A DNA stretch of 64,000 bases from Streptococcus anginosus subsp. whileyi MAS624. Lineage in GTDB: Bacteria > Bacillota > Bacilli > Lactobacillales > Streptococcaceae. Below, piece by piece: positions 9,579-17,972 of this stretch. Numbering within the stretch: the first letter of the stretch is position 1; each line of letters opens with the position of its first letter. The DNA is taken from positions 784,501-848,500 of the forward strand of contig NZ_AP013072.1 in assembly GCF_000478925.1 (NCBI RefSeq), given 5' to 3'. Position numbers and translations under genes: made by a program. Below the pieces are notes generated by a model. It was given only the letters and a program-made list of their open reading frames with translations, searched no databases and was not told the DNA's origin.

Positions 9579-10979
9579 ATGATGATTGATTTTAAAGCAG
9601 AAGTTGAAAAACGTCGCGATGCTCTGTTGAATGACTTGTTTAGCCTTTTGGAAATTAACTCTGAGCGAGATGACACGAAAGCAGATAAAGAACATCCTTT
9701 TGGGCCTGGACCTGTTAAGGCTTTGGAAAAATTCTTAGAATTAGCTGCGCGTGATAGTTATTCAACGAAGAATGTGGACAATTATGCAGGGCATTTTGAA
9801 TATGGCGAAGGAGCTGAAGTTCTTGGAATTTTTGCACACATGGATGTGGTACCGGCTGGAAGCGGTTGGGATACAGATCCTTATACACCAACAATTAAAG
9901 ATGGAAAACTCTATGCGCGTGGTGCGAGTGATGACAAAGGGCCAACGATGGCTTGCTATTATGGACTGAAAATTATCAAAGAATTAGGCTTGCCGACATC
10001 TAAGAAGGTTCGTTTTGTAGTTGGTACAGATGAGGAATCCGGCTGGGCTGATATGGACTATTATTTCAAACACGTTGGTCTGCCAGAGCCAGACTTTGGC
10101 TTTTCGCCAGATGCAGAATTTCCGATTATCAATGGTGAAAAAGGAAACATCACTGAATATCTTCATTTTGCAGGGGAAAATGGCGGAGCTGCGCGCTTGC
10201 ATAGCTTTACTGGCGGACTTCGTGAAAATATGGTTCCTGAATCTGCAACAGCAGTGGTATCAGGAAATGTGCCAAATCTTGTAGATAAATTGAACGAATT
10301 TGCAAAAGAACACGGACTTCGATTTGAATACCAAGAATTACCGAGTGGTCAAATAACAATTACGATTGTTGGGAAATCCGCTCACGGAGCATCTCCACAA
10401 TCCGGTGTCAATGGCGCGACTTATCTGGCGAAATTCTTGACCCAGTTTGATTTTGCAGATTCTGCTAAAGACTATCTTGAAGTGGCTGGAAACATTCTTT
10501 TAGAAGACCATGCAGGAAAAGCTTTAAAAGTGGATTATGTAGATGAAAAAATGGGTGCTCTTTCTATGAATGCTGGGGTTTTCCGCTTCGATGAAGCAAG
10601 CAACGACAACACCATTGCTCTTAATTTCCGTTATCCACAAGGAACCAATCCAGAAATGATCAAATCTAAATTGGAAAACTTGCCAGTAGAAAAGGTGACA
10701 TTGTCCGAGCACGAGCATGTTCCCCACTATGTTCCAATGGAAGATCCGCTTGTGAAGACACTTTTAGATGTGTATGAAAAGCAAACAGGTCTGAAAGGTT
10801 ATGAGCAAATCATTGGTGGAGGAACGTTTGGTCGTCTCTTGAAACGCGGTGTTGCTTATGGTGCTATGTTCCCAGGCTATACAGATACCATGCACCAAGC
10901 AAATGAATTTATAGAGGTAGAAGATCTTTTCCGTGCAGCAGCTATTTATGCTGAAGCAATTTATGAACTGATTAAATAA
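9579..10979 (+). CDS. pepV: Dipeptidase PepV, M20 metallopeptidase
   Basis: 466-residue zinc dipeptidase that releases amino acids from dipeptides in the cytosol. M20 motifs are FAHMDVVPAG (zinc His and catalytic Asp), ARGASDDKGP (zinc Asp), VGTDEESGW (catalytic Glu and zinc Glu), FSPDAEFP, and the C-terminal zinc His region GGTFGRLL and TMHQANEF. The start is ATG 9579 with AAAGGA 10 nt upstream; an open frame extends further upstream into the nitroreductase gene but has no support. Length matches lactic acid bacterial PepV. Confidence 0.95.
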   Translation: MMIDFKAEVEKRRDALLNDLFSLLEINSERDDTKADKEHPFGPGPVKALEKFLELAARDSYSTKNVDNYAGHFEYGEGAEVLGIFAHMDVVPAGSGWDTDPYTPTIKDGKLYARGASDDKGPTMACYYGLKIIKELGLPTSKKVRFVVGTDEESGWADMDYYFKHVGLPEPDFGFSPDAEFPIINGEKGNITEYLHFAGENGGAARLHSFTGGLRENMVPESATAVVSGNVPNLVDKLNEFAKEHGLRFEYQELPSGQITITIVGKSAHGASPQSGVNGATYLAKFLTQFDFADSAKDYLEVAGNILLEDHAGKALKVDYVDEKMGALSMNAGVFRFDEASNDNTIALNFRYPQGTNPEMIKSKLENLPVEKVTLSEHEHVPHYVPMEDPLVKTLLDVYEKQTGLKGYEQIIGGGTFGRLLKRGVAYGAMFPGYTDTMHQANEFIEVEDLFRAAAIYAEAIYELIK

Positions 10980-10986
10980 AACAGGT

Positions 10987-11016
10987 AAACTCAGCTAGAA
11001 ATAGTTGAGTTTCTTT
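10987..11016 (+). terminator. Terminator-like hairpin after pepV
   Basis: 11-bp stem AAACTCAGCTA (10987-10997)/TAGTTGAGTTT (11002-11012) with a GAAA tetraloop and one wobble pair. The T tract is short, so readthrough into the next gene is possible. Confidence 0.65.
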
Positions 11017-11034
11017 CAAAGAAAGAGAACAATT

Positions 11035-11892
11035 ATGATTTACACAATTACGAGTGCGACAGGTCAATTGGGGCAAAAGGTTGTTGCTGAGGCACGAAAA
11101 CATTTAAATTCTAATGAAATTCGGCTATCTGTTCGAAGTCCCAAAAAAGCAAGTCAATATGTAACAGCAGGGATTGATGTTAGAGCAGCTGATTATTTAG
11201 ATGTGGATTCTATGGTCGAGGCTTGGCGTGGAACGGATGTTTTGATTTACATTCCAAGTATTTCCCATCCAAGCATTGTGCGTGTGCCAGAATTTGAAAA
11301 TTCGGTCATTGCAGCAGAAAGAGCTGGAGTTAAGCACTTTATCTTTGTTGGATTTTTCGCCGATCAAGTCAATAGTCCATTTCACATGGCAGCTTTCTTT
11401 GCTTATGCCAATACTCGTCTAGCGTCGGCTGGATTTTCTTACAGCATTATCAAAAATGCTATGTATGCTGATCCATTGGTGCCTTATTTACCTGAGTTAA
11501 TAGAGCGCAAGGCTGTTATTTATCCAATGGGAAATGCCAAAATGAGCTTTGTTTCGCGGGAAGATAGTGCAGAAGCTATTGTCAAACTGGCTATGTTACC
11601 TGCCTTACAGGGAAAGACGTATGTTTTGACTCAAGAACGCAATTACACAATGTTGGAGCTGGCTAATCTTTTGTCCGAGGTTTCTGGTCACGAGATTGGC
11701 TACCAACCAGTGACGGTTGAGGAATTTGCTGCCCTTTATGATCAACCAAAAGGTTTCGGTGTTGTGCTGGCTTCTCTTTATCAAGCTGGAAGTCAAGGCT
11801 GTCTGGATATTGTGACAGATGATTTTCGGACAATCACAGGACGGCAGGCAACTGATTTGAAAAGCTATATGAAGAAGAATTATCAAAAATAG
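11035..11892 (+). CDS. NmrA-like NAD(P)-binding protein (QOR2/YtfG-type)
   Basis: 285-residue atypical short-chain dehydrogenase. The Rossmann motif TSATGQLGQ (residues 5-13) replaces the usual GxxGxxG with the NmrA/QOR2 pattern, followed by RSPKKA as an NADP(H)-binding basic patch and the YANTRLASAGFSYSII segment. Such proteins are quinone or redox-linked reductases or redox sensors; the exact substrate is unknown. The start at 11035 is preceded by AAAGAGAAC. The gene is followed after 9 nt by the UDG-family gene and likely co-transcribed. Confidence 0.8.
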   Translation: MIYTITSATGQLGQKVVAEARKHLNSNEIRLSVRSPKKASQYVTAGIDVRAADYLDVDSMVEAWRGTDVLIYIPSISHPSIVRVPEFENSVIAAERAGVKHFIFVGFFADQVNSPFHMAAFFAYANTRLASAGFSYSIIKNAMYADPLVPYLPELIERKAVIYPMGNAKMSFVSREDSAEAIVKLAMLPALQGKTYVLTQERNYTMLELANLLSEVSGHEIGYQPVTVEEFAALYDQPKGFGVVLASLYQAGSQGCLDIVTDDFRTITGRQATDLKSYMKKNYQK

Positions 11893-11901
11893 AGGCAAGA
11901 A

Positions 11902-12483
11902 ATGGAAACGCTAGAAGACATTAAGAAAGCTATTATGGCTGATTCACAAAATCAAGCATATACAAAGCGAGGAATTGAGCCACTTTTTGCAGCGCCTAAA
12001 ACGGCACGTATCAATATTGTCGGTCAAGCACCGGGCATCAAAGCGCAGGAAACGCGCTTGTACTGGAATGATAAGAGCGGTGATCGCTTGCGTGAATGGA
12101 TGGGGGTTGACTATGATACTTTTTATCATTCAGGTTATTTTGCTGCGATTCCAATGGACTTTTATTTCCCAGGTCATGGAAAGTCAGGGGATTTACCGCC
12201 GCGCAAGGGCTTTGCTGAAAAATGGCATCAGCCGATTTTAGACTTGCTACCAGATCTTGAATTGACCATTCTAATTGGTCAGTATGCTCAAAAATACTAC
12301 CTTCATCAAAAAGGAACTGTAAAACTAACTGATACAGTAAAACATTATCAAGATTACCTGCCAGAATTTTTCCCGCTTGTCCACCCCTCACCGCGAAATC
12401 AAATTTGGATGGCTAAGAATCTTTGGTTTGCAGAAACCGTAATTCCTGATTTAAGGGAACGAGTACAAAAGATTATTTCATAG
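11902..12483 (+). CDS. Uracil-DNA glycosylase superfamily protein
   Basis: 193-residue protein with the UDG-superfamily signatures: motif A VGQAPGIKAQE (water-activating region, residues 40-50) and motif B LVHPSPRN (DNA-intercalating region, near 160). Between them is DRLREWMG, as in family 4/5-like and uracil-excision relatives. A role in base excision is likely but the substrate (uracil, other deaminated base) is not certain. SD AGAGGCAAGAA. A hairpin cluster and terminator follow. Confidence 0.82.
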   Translation: METLEDIKKAIMADSQNQAYTKRGIEPLFAAPKTARINIVGQAPGIKAQETRLYWNDKSGDRLREWMGVDYDTFYHSGYFAAIPMDFYFPGHGKSGDLPPRKGFAEKWHQPILDLLPDLELTILIGQYAQKYYLHQKGTVKLTDTVKHYQDYLPEFFPLVHPSPRNQIWMAKNLWFAETVIPDLRERVQKIIS

Positions 12484-12641
12484 TGTGGAACAAAAGTTAA
12501 TCATTTAAAAGTTTTTGATTTTGTTGCTCCACAGTGGTTCATTAGTACGGAAGCGCCTAATGAATTTCTCCAAACCGCTGCGCTTTGCAAACATAATGCA
12601 TAAATGATAGAAGCTAGGAACTTTTCTTCCAGCTTCTTTTT
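12484..12641. repeat. Intergenic hairpin cluster ending in a terminator
   Basis: A long imperfect stem runs 12484-12533 (arms starting TGTGGA and ending TCCACA, with inner AATCA/TGATT). A second lies at 12531-12579 (CAGTGGTT ... AACCGCTG with inner CATTAG/CTAATG). A third, AAGCTAGGAA/TTCCAGCTT (12611-12635), is followed by a T run and acts as terminator. The first two look like a small dispersed repeat rather than a gene. Confidence 0.55.
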
Positions 12642-12654
12642 TAAAACAAAATCT

Positions 12655-12683
12655 TTGACAAAGAAGGTTCTATATAGTAGAAT
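12655..12683 (+). promoter_or_regulatory. Promoter and probable MarR auto-operator
   Basis: TTGACA (12655-12660), 17-nt spacer, TAGAAT (12678-12683). The palindrome TTCTA-N5-TAGAA (12668-12682) overlaps the -10, a natural place for autorepression by the MarR protein encoded just downstream. Confidence 0.65.
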
Positions 12684-12724
12684 AAGCATAAACTTCTATA
12701 TCGTATATTTTAGAAAGAAGAAAA

Positions 12725-13177
12725 ATGAGTAAAAAAGTAATCAATGGTGGGTTTTACATCGGGAAAATTCATCGTTTGTCCAATCGACTGATGAATCACA
12801 TTTTATTAGAACGAGGAATTCAAGCCTTTAATGGAGAGCAGGGACGTATTTTACATGCGCTTTGGAAAAAAGATTATCAGAGTCAAACGGAGCTGTCAGA
12901 GCAGACCGGCTTGATGCTGAACACACTTACTAAAATGATTGACAGAATGATTAGCATGAACCTTGTGGAGCGGTGCTCTCATGAAAAAGATAAGCGAAAA
13001 AAGATGATTTGCTTGACAGATTATGCCAAAGGATTGAAAAAGGAATATGATGCCATTTCGGATAAAATCATTGAAATCTTTTACAGCGGATTTTCTGACC
13101 TAGAAATTGATGAATTTGAGACTTATTTGGAGCGTATCGTGGCAAATTTAACCAAGCCAAGAAAGGATGAAGCATGA
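12725..13177 (+). CDS. MarR family transcriptional regulator
   Basis: 150-residue winged-helix regulator. The recognition region QTELSEQTGLMLNTLTKMIDRM (residues about 57-78) precedes the wing VERCSHEKDKRKKMICLTDYAK. Its stop overlaps the start of the ABC permease gene by 4 nt, so it is the first gene of the transporter operon and presumably controls it through the palindrome in its own promoter. The ligand is unknown. Confidence 0.88.
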   Translation: MSKKVINGGFYIGKIHRLSNRLMNHILLERGIQAFNGEQGRILHALWKKDYQSQTELSEQTGLMLNTLTKMIDRMISMNLVERCSHEKDKRKKMICLTDYAKGLKKEYDAISDKIIEIFYSGFSDLEIDEFETYLERIVANLTKPRKDEA

Positions 13178-14706
13178 ACGAGTTAATCAAATTAGTTACC
13201 AATCAATGGCAGTTTCTATTTAGTCTGGTGTGGGATCATATCTGGATATCGGGCTTGTCTATCTTGCTTGCTTTAATTTTGGGAGTTGGGCTTGGAATTT
13301 TCATCAGTTTCAAAAAAAGCTGGGCTGGTGTCGTTATCGGAATAGTGAATATTCTTTATACAATTCCCTCTATTGCCCTTTTAGGGATTTTGATTTCAAT
13401 TACAGGAATTGGTAACAAGACAGCAATTGTAGCTTTAACCTTGTATGCACTGTTACCCATGGTACGGAGCACTTATACAGGGATTACAGGTGTTGATCCA
13501 CTTCTCGTTGAAGCAGCAGAAGGAATGGGTTCTACTCGCAAGCAGATTTTAACCAAGGTTCAATTGCCACTTGCCTTTCCGGTCATGATGTCTGGGTTTC
13601 GCAATATGGTGACGATGACCATTGCACTAGCCGGGATTGCCTCTTTCGTCGGTGCTGGCGGTCTGGGGGTTGCAATCTACCGTGGGATTACGACTAATAA
13701 CCAAACCCTAACTTTGGTCGGAAGTGTTTTAGTAGCTTTGTTGGCGCTGGTCTTTGATTTTCTCCTTTCTTTGGTCGAAAAATCAATCTTAAACCATAAA
13801 AAAGTATCCAAAAAATGGCTGTCTATTGTAGGCTTCATAGCTCTATTGGCGGCAGGAACAATCGCATTTTTCCAAATGAATCCAATGGGTGGAACGGTCA
13901 AAATTGCGACCAAGCCACAGACAGAAAACTATATCTTAGGGGAAATGCAAAAGCAAGTTATTGAAGAAGACACCAATCTGAAGGTCAAAATGACCAAAGG
14001 TGTTGGTGGTGGTACCTCAAATATTCATCCAGCAATGGTTAAAGGTGAATTTGATATTTATGCTGAATACACCGGTACAATTTGGGAAGTTATTCTGAAG
14101 AAATCAGGCTCGTATGATGAAAGTCAGTTTAAGACGCTTGAAAGTCAATACCGCAAGAAATATCAACTTGCATGGGCAAATACATTTGGCTTTAATAACA
14201 CATATGGTTTAGCTATTCGCAAGGATGTAGCAGAAAAATATAATATTAAAACCTTTAGTGATTTAGCCAAAGCTAGTCCTCATTTAACTTTTGGTGCGGA
14301 GTATGATTTCTTTGGTCGTGAAGACGGTTTTGCACGTTTGCAATCTACCTATGGTATGAAGTTCAAGTCTCAAGTGGACATGGATAGCGGATTGAAATAT
14401 CAGGCTATCAAATCCAGAAAAGTTGATGCGATTGATATTTTTACCACAGATGGACAGCTTTATGGTGCCAATCTAGTGGTTTTGAAAGATGATAAAAAAA
14501 TCTATCCTTCTTATCAGGCAGGAACAGTTGTTCGAGAAGCCACTCTAAAAAAATACCCACAATTGAAAAAAGCATTGGCAAAATTAGACGGTATTTTAAC
14601 AGATAGTAAAATGGCAGAATTGAACCACAAAGTAGAAAACGACAAAGAAGAGCCGGCTAAAGTTGCTCATGACTATCTTGTAGAGAAAGGAATTTTGAAG
14701 AAATGA
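13174..14706 (+). CDS. ABC transporter permease fused to substrate-binding domain (OpuC/ProWX type)
   Basis: 510 residues. The N-terminal 210 residues form five or six membrane helices with the BPD_transp_1 EAA loop (VEAAEGMGSTRKQILTKVQ). After an additional membrane segment near 220-240 comes an extracytoplasmic OpuAC-type binding domain starting about residue 245 (VKIATKPQTENYILGEM, then DIYAEYTGTIWEV and YQAGTVV). Permease and receptor are fused in one chain, as in streptococcal osmoprotectant-type importers. Proposed cargo is a quaternary amine (glycine betaine, choline, carnitine), but fused transporters of this family can have other ligands such as ergothioneine, so the substrate is left open. 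Overlaps both neighbours by 4 nt. Confidence 0.88.
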   Translation: MNELIKLVTNQWQFLFSLVWDHIWISGLSILLALILGVGLGIFISFKKSWAGVVIGIVNILYTIPSIALLGILISITGIGNKTAIVALTLYALLPMVRSTYTGITGVDPLLVEAAEGMGSTRKQILTKVQLPLAFPVMMSGFRNMVTMTIALAGIASFVGAGGLGVAIYRGITTNNQTLTLVGSVLVALLALVFDFLLSLVEKSILNHKKVSKKWLSIVGFIALLAAGTIAFFQMNPMGGTVKIATKPQTENYILGEMQKQVIEEDTNLKVKMTKGVGGGTSNIHPAMVKGEFDIYAEYTGTIWEVILKKSGSYDESQFKTLESQYRKKYQLAWANTFGFNNTYGLAIRKDVAEKYNIKTFSDLAKASPHLTFGAEYDFFGREDGFARLQSTYGMKFKSQVDMDSGLKYQAIKSRKVDAIDIFTTDGQLYGANLVVLKDDKKIYPSYQAGTVVREATLKKYPQLKKALAKLDGILTDSKMAELNHKVENDKEEPAKVAHDYLVEKGILKK

Positions 14707-15422
14707 TTGAATATAAAAATGTCAGTAAATCATATGGAAATCAAGACATTATTAAACAATTGGATTTGAAAATTGAAGACGGTGCCTTTCTGACGATTGT
14801 AGGAACTTCTGGTTCAGGCAAAACGACATTGTTAAAGATGATAAATGGTTTGGTCAAGCCGAATCAAGGGCAAATCCTTATCAATGGTCAAGATGTGCAG
14901 GACACGGATTTGATTGAATTGCGGCGAAACATCGGTTATTCGATTCAAGGAAATGGGCTTTTTCCGCATTTGACAGTTGCCGAGAATATCGCTTATGTGT
15001 TGAATTTACAAAAGAAAAATCAAGTGGAAATAGAGAGAGTTGTAGATGAAAAGTTAGCCATGCTTGGTTTGGATACCCAGCTAAAAAATCGCTATCCAGC
15101 AGCTTTGTCTGGTGGGCAGGCGCAACGAGTGGGGATTGCCCGTGCACTAGCTGCAACGCCTAATATTTTGCTAATGGATGAGCCGTTTGGAGCAGTGGAT
15201 GCTATTACGCGCTATCAGTTACAGCGTGAATTAAAGTTACTGCATGAAGAAACCGGAATTACAGTTGTGTTTATCACACACGATATAGCAGAAGCTTTGA
15301 AACTAGGTACGAAAATCCTCGTTTTAGATAAGGGAGAAATCCAGCAATATGGCACGCCGCAGGAAATAAAAATGCAGCCTGCAAATGATTTTGTCAAAAA
15401 ATTACTAGAATTAGCAAGCTAA
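14703..15422 (+). CDS. ABC transporter ATP-binding protein (OpuCA/ProV type)
   Basis: 239-residue ATPase energising the fused permease/receptor upstream. Walker A GTSGSGKTT (residues 34-42), signature LSGGQAQRVGIARAL, Walker B ILLMDEPFGAVDA and switch His in VVFITHD. Unlike OpuAA/ProV it has no C-terminal CBS domains, so ionic-strength gating would have to come from elsewhere. Overlaps the upstream gene by 4 nt, giving a MarR-permease/receptor-ATPase operon. Confidence 0.92.
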   Translation: MIEYKNVSKSYGNQDIIKQLDLKIEDGAFLTIVGTSGSGKTTLLKMINGLVKPNQGQILINGQDVQDTDLIELRRNIGYSIQGNGLFPHLTVAENIAYVLNLQKKNQVEIERVVDEKLAMLGLDTQLKNRYPAALSGGQAQRVGIARALAATPNILLMDEPFGAVDAITRYQLQRELKLLHEETGITVVFITHDIAEALKLGTKILVLDKGEIQQYGTPQEIKMQPANDFVKKLLELAS

Positions 15423-15433
15423 GGAGAAGTTCT

Positions 15434-16399
15434 ATGAATCAAAAAATGAAAGCCATGGTGATTTATGAGCCTGGTGGTCCAGAAAAATTTGTTCTAGAAG
15501 AACGAGAAATCCCGAATGTAAAAGAAGGATGATCTTAGTCAAAGCCAAGGGTTTTGGTATCAATCATTCAGAAATTGTCACTCGGAAAGGTCTATCTCCA
15601 ATTGTTCAATTCCCACGCATTTTGGGGATTGAGTGTGTAGGACAAGTGGTTGAAACGACAAGGGCAGATTTACAACCTGGACAAAAAAATTGTTTCCATC
15701 ATGGGTGAAATGGGACGTGCCTTTGACGGTTCTTATGCTGAATATGCTCTACTTCCAAATGAGCAGATTTATCCCGTAGATAGCCAATTACCTTGGTCTG
15801 AGTTAGCAGCAGTTCCAGAGACCTATTATACCGCTTTTGGCTCCTTCAAAAATCTGCAGATAAAAGAAGGGGATTCAATCTTAGTCCGAGCTGCGACAAG
15901 TGGCGTTGGATTAGCTTTCTTAAAATTGGTAAAGGCGCAATTCCCACAGAATCGTGTAGTTGGCGCAGTTCGTTCTCTTGCTAAAAAAGATTTGCTTCAA
16001 CATCAAGGCTTTGATGAGATTATTTTAGATGAAAAAGGAGTTTTGCAAACCGAGGAAAAGTTTGATAAAATCCTTGAATTAGTCAGTCCGGCTACTTTAA
16101 AAAATTCATTTGACCATATTCAAAGTGCAGGAATTATCTGTAATACTGGTCAATTAGGTGGCAAATGGTATGTAGAGGAGTTTGACCCAATCGTAGAAAT
16201 AAAAAATAATAGTTTTTTGACGAGCTTTTATTCAGGCAATGTGAGCCAGCAGCTTATTGATGAACTTTTTAGCTATATTGATGCTTACCAAATAAATGTA
16301 TCTCCTCAACGAGTCTTTTCATTAGAACAAATCCCAGTAGCCCATTCTTATATCGAAAGTCAAGTGGGATTTGGTAAAATGGTCGTCTTAAATGATTAA
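15434..16399 (+). pseudogene. Zinc-independent quinone oxidoreductase-like alcohol dehydrogenase, two frameshifts
   Basis: MDR-family NAD(P)H oxidoreductase broken twice. The N-terminus (starting MNQKMKAMVIYEPGG) runs into a TGA at 15530-15532; the next part (ILVKAKGFGINHSEIVTRKG) continues one frame off; the original frame resumes after a run of seven A (15683-15689) where six would keep frame. Net shift is zero: one base is missing near 15530 and one extra lies in the A run. The rest (residues to KMVVLND) is intact, with the cofactor loop ATSGVGLAF. SD AAGGAGAAG is intact and the gene follows the ABC ATPase by 11 nt. Homopolymer-type indels could be sequencing error. Confidence 0.8.
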
Positions 16400-16414
16400 C
16401 TAGAAAAATGAAAA

Positions 16415-16437
16415 GTGTGCAAATTGCATGCTTTTTT
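16415..16437 (+). terminator. Weak terminator before the carboxypeptidase gene
   Basis: GTGTGC (16415-16420) pairs with GCATGC (16426-16431), including wobbles, followed by six T. Confidence 0.5.
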
Positions 16438-16440
16438 GAA

Positions 16441-16469
16441 TTGACAGACAGTATATCTACGCTTATAAT
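16441..16469 (+). promoter_or_regulatory. Consensus promoter of the LdcB-type gene
   Basis: TTGACA (16441-16446), 17-nt spacer, TATAAT (16464-16469): an exact match to the vegetative consensus, predicting strong constitutive expression. Confidence 0.85.
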
Positions 16470-16504
16470 GAAAATTAGAAAATTCTATAAATGAGGCAAT
16501 ACAG

Positions 16505-17203
16505 ATGAAAAAAAGGATTGGGATTTTATTAGTAGCGAGTTTGTTTCTTTTGACAGCTTGTGGGGGAAAGAAAACGAATGTGGAAACGAAACAAGAAGGA
16601 AAAGCAACGTCTGCAAAAGTTGCGTCCTCTGAGCAAGCAAAGAAAAAAGCAAAAGTTCATTATAATGGCTCTTGCTATAGTGTAAAAGGAAAATACGATG
16701 AAATTGTCATCGCAAATAAACATTATCCATTATCTTCAGATTACAATCCCGGTGAAAATCCTACTGCTAAAGCAAAATTGCTGGAGTTGATTGCGACCAT
16801 GCAAAGTGAAGGCTATCCTATCAGTCATCAATATAGCGGTTTCCGTAGTTATCAAACGCAGGTTACTCTTTATCAAAATTATGTCAATCAAGACGGGAAA
16901 GAAGCAGCAGATCGTTATTCTGCCCGACCTGGCTATAGTGAACACCAAACAGGCTTGGCATTTGACTTGATTGGCACAGACGGAAATCTAGTAACAGAAG
17001 AAAAGGCAAGTCGATGGCTTTTGAAACATGCAGCTGAATATGGATTTGTCGTGCGCTATCTAAATGGTAAAGAAGACAAAACTGGATATATGCCAGAGCA
17101 ATGGCATCTGCGTTATGTTGGGAAAGAAGCAAAAGAGATTGCGGATTCAGGACTATCTTTAGAAGAGTATTTCGGCTTTTCCGGGGGAGATTATAAGGAT
17201 TAA
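16505..17203 (+). CDS. LdcB/DacB-type L,D- or D,D-carboxypeptidase lipoprotein
   Basis: 232-residue membrane-anchored peptidoglycan peptidase. The lipoprotein signal MKKRIGILLVASLFLLTAC has the lipobox LTAC (cysteine 19), followed by a Lys/Ser-rich linker. The VanY/M15B domain shows SGFRSYQTQ, the zinc-binding PGYSEHQTGLAFDL (His and Asp) and the second His in EQWHLRY. In pneumococcus the related enzyme trims tetrapeptides (LD-carboxypeptidase), so that activity is the likely one here; the sequence alone cannot exclude DD activity. The cupin gene follows by 25 nt. Confidence 0.88.
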   Translation: MKKRIGILLVASLFLLTACGGKKTNVETKQEGKATSAKVASSEQAKKKAKVHYNGSCYSVKGKYDEIVIANKHYPLSSDYNPGENPTAKAKLLELIATMQSEGYPISHQYSGFRSYQTQVTLYQNYVNQDGKEAADRYSARPGYSEHQTGLAFDLIGTDGNLVTEEKASRWLLKHAAEYGFVVRYLNGKEDKTGYMPEQWHLRYVGKEAKEIADSGLSLEEYFGFSGGDYKD

Positions 17204-17228
17204 AGTTGAACACAAGGAGACAATACAC

Positions 17229-17519
17229 ATGAAAATATACACAATGAACCCTACTATTGATGTCGTGGAAACACCTGTTGAAGAAACTAGCCGCATCATC
17301 CGTCACCTTCACTTAGGAGAAGGAAAAACGATTCCTGAACACAAGGCTGATGCTTTGGTGACTGTTGTCTGTCTAGAGGGAAAGGTTGATTTTACAGCAT
17401 CTGGTCAAACAGTCCAACTCGTTCCCGAAAGTTTTTTAACCATGGAACCCAATGAGCCTCATAGTTTATATGGTGTGAAAGATAGCCATGTATTGGTTAT
17501 TCAACAATTAAAATACTGA
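17229..17519 (+). CDS. Small cupin-domain protein
   Basis: 96-residue single-domain cupin. Conserved elements are a GEGKTIPEHKADALVTVV motif-1 region (metal-type His/Glu) and the motif-2 region MEPNEPHSLYGVKDS. Such proteins bind small ligands or metals; the function is unknown. SD AAGGAG lies 10 nt upstream, and the gene is probably co-transcribed with the carboxypeptidase gene. A strong terminator follows. Confidence 0.75.
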   Translation: MKIYTMNPTIDVVETPVEETSRIIRHLHLGEGKTIPEHKADALVTVVCLEGKVDFTASGQTVQLVPESFLTMEPNEPHSLYGVKDSHVLVIQQLKY

Positions 17520-17536
17520 ATGCAAAAAAAAGAGTA

Positions 17537-17577
17537 AAAACTTGGAAGTCATGCTGTCGTAGATTCCAAGTTTTTTT
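17537..17577 (+). terminator. Terminator after the cupin gene
   Basis: AAAACTTGGAA (17537-17547) pairs with TTCCAAGTTTT (17564-17574), followed by T residues. Confidence 0.88.
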
Positions 17578-17586
17578 GATTATATA

Positions 17587-17613
17587 AAAAACCTTTCCCA
17601 AAATTGGAAAAGG
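17587..17613 (-). terminator. Displaced native terminator of rpmE2
   Basis: The imperfect stem CCTTTCCCAA/TTGGAAAAGG is followed on the minus strand by a T run. It sits just beyond the left attachment site, where rpmE2 would end if the element were absent. The element insertion has moved it about 7.8 kb away from its gene. Confidence 0.6.
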
Positions 17614-17650
17614 CTTATTATCAACATTCTTTGTAATGTAAACACGATTT

Positions 17651-17669
17651 TTATTTGAGACCGTATTTT
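17651..17669. repeat. Left attachment site (19-bp direct repeat)
   Basis: TTATTTGAGACCGTATTTT is identical to 25417-25435. The right copy is the last codons and stop of rpmE2 (complement strand ...KKYGLK stop), so this is the chromosomal target core duplicated by integration. Confidence 0.88.
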
Positions 17670-17765
17670 ACAAAGATATACTCTATAGTCCTTAAATCCT
17701 TATTAAATCAACGTTTCTAAAGGGGATATAGCTGTAAAATATTATATATATACCGTATTGTTAAA

Positions 17766-17783
17766 CCAAGACGGTACCAAAAA
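17766..17783 (+). repeat. Subterminal direct repeat, left copy (possible integrase arm site)
   Basis: CCAAGACGGTACCAAAAA is identical to 25317-25334. At both ends the GGTACCAAAAA half is repeated once more immediately downstream with small changes. Confidence 0.6.
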
Positions 17784-17794
17784 GGTACCAAAAA

Positions 17795-17820
17795 TTAAGG
17801 TTTCGGAGCTTATAAAATAA
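17795..17820 (-). repeat. 26-bp repeat, left copy (inverted relative to 24109-24134)
   Basis: Exact reverse complement of 24109-24134, just upstream of the integrase gene. A 17-bp core (ATTTTATAAGCTCCGAA) also occurs at 23364-23380 upstream of the Xis-like gene. Confidence 0.75.
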
Positions 17821-17888
17821 TTAAAGTTGTCTCAAGTATTTGGGCTTTTTTTATTGACTTTTTTTGTAATGAATGAGATAATAAGAAC

Positions 17889-17957
17889 ACGAAGAAGTAT
17901 CTCATAGATACACCAAACCCCCGAGGACGGCCAGGTCTCTCGAGGGTTTTTTTGTGG
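17889..17957 (+). ncRNA. Predicted antisense antitoxin RNA (RNA II of an Fst/par-like locus)
   Basis: Promoter TTGACT (17854-17859)-N17-GATAAT (17877-17882) predicts transcription from about 17889, ending at a hairpin with a T7 tract (17918-17953), so about 65 nt. Its 5' portion (17891-17908) repeats, at 17 of 18 positions, the plus-strand sequence 18051-18068 that is antisense to the start region of the toxin mRNA. The convergent layout, shared terminator and direct repeats match the pAD1 par system. Expression is inferred. Confidence 0.68.
17918..17953. terminator. Bidirectional terminator shared by toxin mRNA and antisense RNA
   Basis: CCCCCGAG (17918-17925) pairs with CTCGAGGG (17939-17946) with one mismatch. 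There is a T7 run on the plus strand and a short T run on the minus strand. Confidence 0.75.
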
Positions 17958-17972
17958 TGTTTTGGGCTAGCC

